From Colius striatus (Eukaryota > Chordata > Aves > Coliiformes > Coliidae): 64,000 bases of DNA. Made by a program: the position numbers and the translations under genes. The stretch covers positions 8,444,867 through 8,508,866 of the forward strand of contig NC_084760.1 of the NCBI RefSeq assembly GCF_028858725.1, written 5' to 3'. The notes under the pieces were generated by a model. That model did not search any database. It was given only the letters and a program-made list of their open reading frames with translations, and was not told the DNA's origin. This document shows positions 33,701 to 45,700 of the stretch, piece by piece. Position 1 is the stretch's first letter. Each line of letters starts with the position of its first letter.

Positions 33701-36700
33701 GTTGGTTGCTGACCACCCTGATGTTTTGCCGTGAGTAACGTCTCTTTGTTCAGTTTTTGAACTTAGGGGAGTAGATCAGTGTTCACTCATGACGACAAAG
33801 TGATGCTACAACTTGGATTACTCCCACAGTAACAAATAGAGAATGATTTAGGAAACATGAGTCTTACAATTGAATTGAAATAAACTGTGTTTGAGTTCTG
33901 CTGGGATTTTTATCTTACTGATCACAAGAAACAAAACAACTCGCATGAAAAGTGCTTACAACCAAAATGCATTGAAGATTAGACCTGCAGGCCAGTAGAA
34001 TGCAGAGTTATATAAGTAGGAATCTGTATTACTTTTCCAGTAAAGAAGGGCAATCAAAGACATTTACCAAAGGCAGAACTGTTAGCCCTTGATCATGGAA
34101 TCATAGAATGGTAGGGATTGGAAGGGACCTTTAGAGACCATCTAGTCCAACTCCCCTGCTAAAGCAGGTCCACCTAGATGAGGTCACACAGGAACGTGTC
34201 CAGGTGGCTCTTAAAGACCTCCAAGGAAGGAGCCTCCACACCCTCCCTGGGCAGCCTGTGCCAGGGCTCCCTCACGTCACAGTGACATAGTTTTTTCTTG
34301 TATTTAAATGGAACATTGTGTGTTCCAGCTTCATCCCATTACCCCTTGTCCTTTTGCTAGATACCATTGAAAAAAGGGATGTCCCAACCTCCTGACACCC
34401 ACCATTTAGATATTTGTAAATGTTAATAAGATCCCCCCAAGTCACCTCCAGACTAAACAGCCCCAGTTCCCACAGATAATGAAGTAATGATTTCTGGTAA
34501 GGTAAAGTATTTGTTGTTAGCTAATCACTGAAGTAGTAGTCTTTCTCAAGTGTGTGCAAAGACTTTAGTTCTCAGTATACTATCATTTACTGTCTCAGGA
34601 CCTCTGTCCTGATGTTTTTATTAATGACTGTTTTGTTTTTACTTAGATGTCTATGTTACATCTCTTTTTCTCTCTCTGCCTCTTTCTTCTGAAGATTTGC
34701 TTTAAGATATTTTAAGAACACATCACCAGTTTTCCAGAGGCTTTTCCTGGAGAGCACAGATGCAAACACAGTCCGATATGGTCGCAGACGAATGAAGTTA
34801 CGGGACCTCATGGAGGCAGCCTATAGATTCTTACAGAAGGAGCAATCAGTTTTCCGGGAACTGTGGGACTGGAGTGTGTGTATTCCACTCCTAAGGAGTC
34901 ACGACACTTTAGTCCGTTGGTAAGTTTAACCACCCAAACCTCTGCTGGAAAGATATATCTGTGTCTTCAATTATATTTAGCAATGTTAACATGCAAGTAG
35001 AAAAGAATCTTCAGATAATATCAGGAACATCTGTATTGATGGTATCTGTACCTGTGCCTCTTACCTGATCTTTTGGAAGTTGTAGTGATCTATCACAGAG
35101 TGAAGTTTAGGCTAGCTCTTAGTCATGGTTAAAGCTGTGTTCTGGAGAATCTTTTCAAATCACTTCAGTTTGCCCACCTTGTATTCGTGGGAGATGATGG
35201 ATTTATCACTTCACCTCTACTGTAAGCCTGTTGGCATATTGCATGCATTCTAACGTCTTATCATAGAGTCATAGAATGGTAGGGGTTGGAAGGGACCTTT
35301 AGAAATCATCTAATCCGAGAAGACTCAATACCCTCCCTGGGCAGCCTGTGCTAGGGCTCAATCACCCTCACAGTGAAGTAATTTTTTCCTTATGTTTCAA
35401 TGGAAATTTTTGTGTTCCAGCTTCTTTCCATTGCCTCTTGTCCTCTCACTGGATACAACAGAAAAAAGTGATGCCCCAACCTCTTGACATCCACCATTTA
35501 GATACTTGTAAATATTAAGATCCCCTCTCAGTCTCCTCTTCTCCAGACTAAACAGCCCCAGTTCCCACAGCCTTTCCTCATAAGGAAGATGCTCCAGTTC
35601 CCGTGATCATCTTGGTGGCCCTGTGCTGGACTCTCTCAAGAAGTTCTCTGTCACTCTTGAGCTGTAGAGCCCAGAACTAGACACAGATGAGGCCTCACAA
35701 GGGCAGTTTAGAGGGGGAGCAGAACCTCCCTCAACCTGTTGGCCGTTCTCTTCTTGATGCCTAGAAAAAAGTAGAGATGAATCTACTCTCACTCTTTACA
35801 GTGATGTATGATGCTACTATTCATCGATACACTGTTAAGGAGTTGTTTTTTTTCTGTTGCTTCTACGTAGACTTAGTTGTCATTCTGTTGTGAGACAACT
35901 GTATGTAGTAAATAAGTCAAGGCTTGGGAGCTGTTGGCTTCTTTTGGTGCTAAGTCTTGGGTTTGTTGTGTTAGGGTTATTTCAGAAATAGCACAAAATA
36001 GAAAGCAATTTTGAAAGGGAAGTTGTTGGAAGAGATGGAAGTTGGGCAAAGAAGACTTGATTTTCATTGTCTTGTATGTTAACCTGCATTTATTTGCAAA
36101 AGTGCTCTACTATATTTCTGTTGATTGCTCAGTCTTTCAGAGAAAGGTTAGCTCATTGGTGTATGAATGATAAAGTATGCCATGATAGAATTGCTTTTCT
36201 CAATCCTGAGATATTTCTCTGAGCTTGAATGTTAAGCATAGCACTAAAATAATTTGTATCAAGTTTTTTCCAAACTTGTTGTTTTGGTTTGTAATTGACA
36301 GTTGTTAAACTAAATTTCTTAAGCCTATGTTTTGACATGTTTTGTTCTACACATATTTTTTAGGTATACTTCAAACTGCCTTGCTCTGGTTACATGTATG
36401 AATGACGAGCATAAGTTATCTTTCCTGAAGAAGATATTCAATCCTGAGGAGCTGATACATTTCAGATTAAAGTAAGAACTTTTGTAACCTTGAACACAAT
36501 TTGTTTTTGTTGAAGGCTTTCAGTTGAGTTAATAAACATGAATTTTGCAGGCTGCTAGAAGAATCTCAACTGCAGAATGTGGAACAAGCCCTTGTTTTGG
36601 CCAATCCAGACTCCTTATTTTGGCAAAAGGAGAAAGAACTGCAGTATACACAAGGACATATTGTATCAGGTGACCTCTCTGCAAATGTAGTAGCTGTCTG

Positions 36701-39700
36701 TGGTATTGTGCTGCCTAGACTACAGCTTGTTTCTGAAGAGCAGGTACGTAACCCAGGGTTAAGTTGATACCCTTTTACCCATTTCCTCTTTTGTAAGAAT
36801 CCCTAAATGTCATTAACTGATTTTATTTCCTGCCTAAACAGTATTGAGATACTACAAGTAATATGTATATGTTTAGCTTTCCTCATGCATGCTTTAAAGT
36901 AGTGTTGCATAATGTTAGACCCTGCAAAGCAGCTCTGCAGTGGAATGAAGCAATAAAGATGTAATAGCACTGTTCACTTCTTCTCCATGAAGCAGTTTTT
37001 ATGTTCATAGTATAAAAGAATACTATACATACTAAAAGAGAATATTCAGCCCTACATAGTGTCTTCAGTCCAAGCTAGGGTGATATTCCATAGCTGAGTA
37101 AAGCCAGGATCTGGCACAGTTTCTTTTGCCTGCATGAAGTCGTTTTTTTGTGCTATACAGACATCTTATAAACAGCTTTTCTCCAAATACATTCTTTTTC
37201 TTCTCTTAAAACAAACAAATCAACCCATCCAAGGCTGCCATTTACTCTTCTGGATGGCAGAAAAAGGGGAGGAGACGAGCAAGAACTCGGTTTCTCCTCT
37301 TTCAGTGAAGTGTAATGCAGACTGTAGTAATATTTAGTTTTAGAAAGTCCACCAAAGACACAGCAGTTTTGAGCAAACTTTTTTTCCTCTTGAAATAGTG
37401 TTCATTTTGAGCTGTTCAGGTTGTTCTTTGTACCTGCATCCAATATTCTTGACTTGTTTTCTCATTTAGTTACAGTTTTGGCTCTTAGCTAAGTATTTCT
37501 GTTTTAGTTTTGCAAAACTGATCTACAAAAGGAGGACAAAGAAATGAATGAAGACTAGCTATGTCCAGAACTTCTTGTGTAGCAGAAGCAGGGAAAAAGA
37601 AATTTCCTCCCAAATTCTCACACTCTCCCTTCATTTGTCTAGTTGAATTTACTGTGTTCTAGATACAGAAATAGAGATATATAGATAGACAGATAGATAT
37701 ATGATTCAAGGCATGAGTTGAAATTGATTGCAATGGGAGAAACAGAACTGTTTTAAGTACATTTTTACTCTCATACTGCTCTGTCACTGCTGCTGCAATT
37801 GTGCTGAAGATAGGCCGTGCTAGAAACTTGATTGGTGAAAGGATGCTCTTTGAGGGTGTGGAGAACTTCCCCAAAAGGCATGCTTTTATCTTTTTAATAG
37901 CCACAGGTATTTTGCTCATTTGTAGTGTAGTTCCAGTTACACTGGAGAAGCTTCAGTTACAGCTGATGGGGTACTATGAAGAGATAGGAGTGAGCTGTGA
38001 GAGAAAGTAGGTAAAAAAACTAGCATTGTTGCCAGAGAACTACATGAAACTACATCTTTAAAGACAATCAGACTCCAAGATAAGACACTTGTTTCAGTGC
38101 AGTATGTACTCCGATATCTTATGTCTTTTGGCAGGAAAGCACTAATTTTTGTACCACATAGTGATACATAAAGGACTGTAGGAGAGTCACAATACTTGAA
38201 GAGTATCTGTAGCACTGATTAATCACCAGTTGGGAAACTACATTCATTGCATTTTGGATAAAATAGAAATGTAACTGCATTTACCTCTTTGTTTTTTCAT
38301 GCACTGAATTTAATGATCTTTGGCCTCTGAAGAAAGAAGTAAATAAACTCATTAATATTCATGCTTGCATCATCTGAATCTAACTATTGTTTCATTTGTT
38401 GCGTGATTTGGACTCATTCTGATGACTTAATTTCACTTATATTGCAAATTGGATTTGATTGACATGTATTATGATGGAATAATTACAATGCCTGTACTGA
38501 CAACTTAGTGTGAAGTCCCCTTGGGAACAAATTGTACATATACTTTAAGTGTTTCACCTATAATAGGTTTTTGATGAAATGTGTTTTAATATCTGTCATT
38601 AAATACAGTTTTAGGATCCTTTATTTTATTTGATATGTGTTGACAGATCTGGAGGCCAGAATTTTCGAGTTGTCAAAACTCACTTTCCTAATTATTCTGT
38701 GTTGAACAACCTGTAAAAGTAACAATTTCAGTGTAGTAACTCCTATTTCATGTTTGAACAGGAAAAGAACACCAGCTATTTTGTTTTGGTTGAATCTGCC
38801 TTCACGAATCTTCAAAACCTTGCTATTGCAGTAGCGCATCAGAGTCCTGTTTTATTAGAAGGACCAATAGGATGTGGCAAAACTTCTTTAATAGAATATT
38901 TAGCAGCTGTTACAGGAAGAGCAAAGCCTCCTCATATTTTGAAAGTCCAGCTTGGGGATCAAACTGATAGTAAGGTAACTAATGAAGTTGTTTTATGTTT
39001 GATTGGTCAGACATAGACAATATTTAAGTATAATTTTACTAGGAAACTAAGTCCATATTTCAGATTTTACCTGAAGACCCCACAAACCCAACTCTGTAGT
39101 ATTGGTATTATTATTGATGAGAATAAATAAATGTGAAGAAAAGTCAATTAAGCATCATTAGGCTTTAAATTCTGTACCTAATTGTGCTGTATCTGTTTCA
39201 CTCAACATTTTATCAAGACTTTGCTATGTGCAAGAGCCCTACTGCTTTGTTTTTTCGTCATGAAAAAGTGTTAAAGCTGGTGGCAAAGGCTGTATGAACA
39301 CTTATTTCAGTTTAAGTGAGCTGATGTCAGTTTAATCTGTTCCCAGTTTTTTGTGGTAACTGTGAGATGAAGTAAGACCCTATAATGCTTATGACACTTG
39401 CACTTACATGTAATAGTGTAGAGATAATGCCAGAGGTGAAGATGATTTCACATTCTTCTTATTTTGCCCGTGTTATTTTTGAGCTTGAATTGATTTGTTT
39501 GGCTCAATCTGTGTTTAGTTTTCTAAGGTGGTTAGAATCTCCCAGAAGTGCTGTTTTGAAAGTTTTTATTAGCATGCATAAGCACTTTCTTTACTTGCAC
39601 AGAACAGCTGATTTCACTGTCTCACAAATGTTCTCTCCAAGGTAATTTTTCAGATACATGACTGCCATGTTAAGAAAAAGCAGTAAAATTCAAGGTACAA

Positions 39701-42700
39701 AGTATGTAACAGTGAAACAAAAAAGAATTATTAAAGGAATGTTTAAATGTGGAAGTTATAACTTGACAGAGGGAGACCTGGGAGTCCTGATTGATAATAA
39801 GCTAAGTATGAGCCAGCAATGTGCCCTCGTGGCCAAGAAGGCCAATGGCATCCAGGGATGCATCAACGAGAGTGTGGCCAGCAGGTCAAGGGAGGTTCTT
39901 CTCCCTCTCTACTCTGCCCTGGTGAGGCCTCATCTGGAGTCCTGTGTCCAGTTCTGGGCTCCTCAGCTCGAGAGGGACAGAGAACTGCTGCAGAGAGTCC
40001 AGCGCAGGGCCACCAAGATGATCAGGGGACTGGAGCATCTTTCATATGAGGAAAGGCTGCGGGAACTGGGGCTGTTTAGTCTGGAGAAGAGGAGACTGAG
40101 GGGAGATCTTATTAACATTTATAAATATCTAAAGGATGGATGTCAGGAGGTTGGGACATCCCTTTTTTCTGTGGTAGATAATGATAGGACAAGGGGTAAT
40201 AGGATGAAGCTGGAACACAAAAAGTTCCACTTAAACATAAACTATTTCCCTGCTGAGGTGAGGGAGCCCTGGCACAGGCTGCCCAGAGGGTTTGTGGAGG
40301 CTCCTTCCTTGGAGGTCTTCAAGACCTGCCTGGACATGTTCCTATGTGACCTGATCTAGGTGACTCTGCTTCTGCAGGGGGGTTGGACTGGATGATCTCT
40401 AAAAATCCTTTCCAACCACTACCATTTTAGGAGAGACAATACTTGACTGGTTTGCTGTCTTTGAATAACTTGCTTTGTGCTTCCTCTTAAGTATAGCTCT
40501 TAAGACACAGACTTCTCAAATACAGTTCAATACAATCCTAGACACTTTTGTGTGTGATTATTGTTAACTGTTGATTATGGTGGCACAGCTCTGTACATTG
40601 ACTTCCAATTACCCAATTCATTTTAATTATTACATTTGTGTTAGTTTCACCCCTCTACATCTTTTTTCTTAATTAAGAAACCTTTAATGCCAGGCACAGA
40701 TTACCAGATGGATTGTTTAGTACTTTGAAGACTAAGTAAAACGTTAATTGTGTGTACCAATTTTGGTTGGTTTTGCTCTGAGGTTTTAAGGCATGCAACA
40801 AACAGGTCTCTAACTTAGTGATTGTTTCTGTCATAGACGCTGCTTGGTATGTATCGTTGCACGGATGTACCGGGGGAGTTTGTTTGGCAACCTGGAACCT
40901 TGACACAAGCTGTTACCAAAGGTCACTGGATACTTTTGGAGGATATTGATTATGCTCCTCTGGATGTGGTATGTAGGTTTATGTTGTTTGTAAAGTACGG
41001 ACTAGCAATTTTTAGAGTCTAATCACCATGAGTTCTACAGCACCATGCTGAAAATACTGTCCCTTTAAAAGGAGTTAGCAAGAATCACAGAATCTTAAGG
41101 GCTATGGGGACCTCAAAAGATCATCCAGTCCAACCCCCCTGCCAGAGCAGGACCACCTAGAGTAGGTCACACAGGAACTCATCCAAGTGGGTTTTGAACG
41201 TCCTCAGAGAAGGAGACTCCACAACCCATCTGGGCAGCCTATTTCAGTGCTCCCTTACCCTCAGTGAAGAAGTTTTTCCTCGTGTTTCTTTGGAACCTCT
41301 TATGTTCCAGCTTCTACCTGTTGCCCCTTCATGTCTTCTGCAAGAAGAGTGTCATAGATATGTTTTGCTGTACAGACTTGCTGGACGTTCTGCAGTTCAT
41401 TGTTTTCTTCTGTAAAGCATTCTTTAAGTGACTAAATAAGCTTACACCTAGTTTTTTTTGGTTCTAGGCTTCTGAAATAAAGAGAATTTCTAAAAAAGCC
41501 AAGAAATACAACTATTATAAACAGTTTTTCACTGCCTGAGGGTCATGCACTTATTTCTGTGGACTCAGCTCACTGCACTCATCATATGCATGCCCTGAGT
41601 CCTGCATTCATCTCTCCCTTTCTACAGATCCTCCCTGTAGACATCTTTCTTGTCTCCTTTCTCCATATCAAAATCTCCATGCTTGCCTTTCTCTGTGCTG
41701 AGCGACCATCATCATGGTCCTAGCTCCCTTTTTTCCCTGCCACCATTACTACTGTCCTTCTGCATGGAAGGATGGATTCTTTAAATAGAAACCAAATTAT
41801 CCTGGGGGTAGCAGGGTATACATAGAAAAATGATGATGTTTGAGAACTACATCTTTGAAATGTGCAGGGGGATTGGATGATCTCTAAAGGTCCTTTCCAA
41901 CCCTACCATTCTGTGATTCTATGTGTGTCATCTTTGTTTGGGCAGATTAAGAAAATAAGGCTTCTGATGGGAAAGTGTCCACTAATCCAACTAATAATTT
42001 GAAATAGTTTTGGTTTGGACTTGCAGTGTAAAGAGTGTAATTTCCATTCTCTTATGGTTAAATCTGGATATAGGAGAAAGAAGATAGGTAAACATTATAC
42101 CTGTGAATTCCACTGCTGATTAAAATTACTGAGGACTCTGCAGTTCCTGTTAGCATCACTTGGAAGTGCAGTCGACAGGGATGGCATTTGCTAATAGATT
42201 GTAGTGGTGCTCAGTCGAAGTCTTTGAGCCTCTCAAGTGTAAAATGACTGTGGATGGATGTGCTGTCTGTTAGTTTCACACACATTAAAACAAAATGATA
42301 CATTTTCTGTTCTTCTTCAGATCTCTGTGTTGATTCCACTTCTGGAAAAAAGAGAGCTGCTGATTCCTGGGCGTGGGGACTGTTTAAAAGTAGCACCGGG
42401 ATTCCAGTTCTTTGCAACCAGGAGGTAGGCTTCTGAAGTTAAATGAGGTCAAGTGCAGTGATATCCTATTTTTAAGTCAAAAGACAGGGAGCACAAGGCA
42501 CTTGGGCAGCAGTATTTTAGCAATTTCCAAGTAGCAAGCAATAGAAGCCATAGGAGTTGCAAAAGGAATTTTTTTCACTTCAGAACTGCCTTGTAGTAGT
42601 ACTGGGTTAATGCAGCCTTGTACAGAAAAGTCACTTCAGCAAGGCTAAAGGAATGAACTTGATACACACTCTTCTATTAGGATCTGTGGAAGATATTTCT

Positions 42701-45700
42701 CAGACCACTTCTGTCAGACTCCTTCCTTCATGAAGAATTCTGTGCATTGCTTCTGATAGACTTAACTTAATTTGAGTCATCTTTGTGCAAGGAGATTTTG
42801 CACTACAAAGGGAAAAACACTGTCATAAAAGAGCAGACAACTTGGAAAGCAGAGACAGGAAAGTAGGGTACATGATAGTACAGTGGCAAAGAGTGGGTGA
42901 TCTGTGCATGTGTGTTATGCTGTAGCAGCAGTGTGTAATGTGTTCTTTGTACAGGAATGAACTGGAAATCTTGACACAACATGCTGTGTTTCTTCACATT
43001 TTGATTTAGGATATTCAGTTGTGGTGGAGGTTGGTACAGGCAGCAAAGCAGCCATGCTGCTCTTCTGGACAAATACTGGACCAAAATACATCTGGATTAC
43101 ATGAGCAAAGGAGAACTTAAGGAGGTATGGTGTGTGTTGCTCTAGTGTTTTGTGTGAATAATTCTTTCAGTTAAGGATAATAAACATTTTTCATTAATAA
43201 ATTTGACCCTTATTTTTATCTTCCACAATATGCACTTCAGATTTTTGTCCTGACAGTTTTGAAGTAAATGGGCAGTTTTTCAGGTAAATCAGGAGTGAAT
43301 TGGACAAAAATGTCTGGAACCCACTTTGGCAAACAGAGTTCTGCTTTGAATGGGTCTAAGAATCAAATATCTTTGACATTTTGTAGCTCTCAGAGAATTT
43401 AAAAAGAGAAAAAAGAAAAAAGTGAGTTTCATCCTGAGCTCTAAGCTTTGAGTTGTAATTGATAACTGACCCAACTGTTTTTCCAATAGTTGTTTCTGTT
43501 TAAATCTTTTGTTAGCATGTCTAGGGAATGTTTGCTTTGTGTAGTCCTTCAAAAAAGTTAAAGGAGCCCAGGGCTTAAATGGAAATGGAATTCTCTAGGG
43601 ATTGTCCTTGTGATGTAGAGCTCAGAATAGGATCTAATTTTAAAAGAGCCTTGCTGAGGGGGAAAAAGGAGTGAATAGTCTTTAGCAGAAGAACTAGTAG
43701 AAAGCACTGAATTTTCTGGAATGAAGAAGGTAGTTTTTTCAGGAGGATTTTGTCCTGGTTTCCACTGGGATAGTGGTTTCTTCCTAGTAACTGGTACAGT
43801 GCTGTGTATTGGATTTAGTGTGAGGAAAATGTTGATAACACGTTCATATTTAAGTTGTTGCTAAGTAATGCAAGAGGTTTTTGGTTTTCCATGTGCTGCC
43901 TGCAAGCAAGTGTGCAAGAAGCTGGGAGGGAGCATGGCCAGGACAGCTGACACAAACTAGCCAAAAGCCTATTCCATCTCCTAGAAAGTCATAGAATCGT
44001 AGAATGGTAGGGTTGGAAAGGACCTTTAGAGATTGTGTAGTCCAACCCCCCGCAGAAGCAGGTCCACCTAGATCAGGTCACACAGGAATGTGCCCATGTG
44101 AGTTTTGAAGAGCACCAGAGAAGGAGCCTCCACACCCTCCCTGGGCAGCCTGTGCCAGGGCTCCCTCACCTCAACACTGACATAGTTTTTTTCTTATATT
44201 TAAGTGGAACTTTTTGTGTTCCAGCTTCATCCCATCACCCCTTGTCCTGTTGCTGGCTACTATAGAAAAAGGGAATGTCCCAACCTCCTGACACCCACCC
44301 TTTAGATATTTATAAATGTTAATAAGATCTCCCCTCAGTCTCCTCCAGACTAAACAGCCCCAGTTCCTGCAGCCTTTCCTTATATGAAAGATGTTCCAGT
44401 GCCCTGATCATCTTGGTGGCCCTGCACTGGCCTCTCTGCAGCAGTTCCCTGTCCCTCTCGAGCTGAGGAGCCCAGAGCTGGACACAGGACTCCAGATAAG
44501 GCCTCACCAAGGCAGAGGAGAAGGGGAGCAGAACCTCCCTTGACCTGCTGCCCACACTCTTCTTGATGCATCCCATGTCACTTATTTCATACACTTATCC
44601 CATGTCACTTATTTCATACTTGTAAGTTTTATTGAAGCAAGTAGACACATGGGGAGGTCTCTGCAGACAGCTTGCTGGAGATACACACAGTTGTGTGCTG
44701 TATCCTGCTTCTACTACAGATAAATCCACGTGGACAGGCACTTTAGGAAGTTCACAGTGGCAGTATTAAAAAAGATCCTGTGCCAAACTGATGTCAGATG
44801 ACATCCAGAAAGGAGCAATCCTCAAGTAAGGTCACCTGTCAAAACCTTAAGAAACGATGGATCTTTGGTGTTAAATGTGTCAGCACTAGGTTCCTGCTGT
44901 TCTTTTTTGTAACTTTGTAGCTCAAGTCACAAAAATATGTAAAGTAAACACTGTAAGATTCTGTGTAGTAGAATAGGAGACAACATCCACTTGCTTGTCT
45001 TGAAAATAGACTTGTTCTTCTCATTGATCTTAAGTCAATCTGCAGGGTTAGACTGCTGTTCCTGGCCTGTATTGGTGATAAGCTTGTTTGGGGAAGCAAT
45101 AGTTTTGTTTGGCAAGCTTTAGGGGAGAGAACTGAGCTGAGAGCAAACTGCAAAAGAAAAAATAGCCCCTTAATGTGTCTTTGTCAGCAGTGAACAGACA
45201 ACTTAAGTGTTCAAAGATGTCATAAGACAGACAGGAGTTAAGAATTTGTTTTATCAGTTCTATGATCATGATCTGAGTTTAGATAGGATTGAATGCACCT
45301 TTTGTTCTTCCTAAGGGTACTTGTGCAACTGGATTAAAAGTAAAAGGATTGAAATAGAATTCACTTGGCAAAGTTCACTTCTGGCATCTGGATCCATGTA
45401 GTACAAGTCACAATAACTTTTATTTTCTTCAGATGAGAGGTTCTCAATTGAAGATTAGAGGTTCTTGATTTTCTCCAAGTGAGTGGTTCTGTTCAGCTTG
45501 TTAGCTTGAGTGTGTATCCTGTTTAAATCCAGGGAGCTGGTGATTTTCTTCCAATGCTAAAGACTTTTTCATTTCTTTCTTTTTTGTGGGGGTTTTTTCA
45601 GGTTCTTCAAAGGAGATACCCCAACCTTGCTCTGGTAACCGATCACTTGCTAGACATTTACATTGAACTTACTGGAGACAAGTACCAGGCATCAGAAAAC

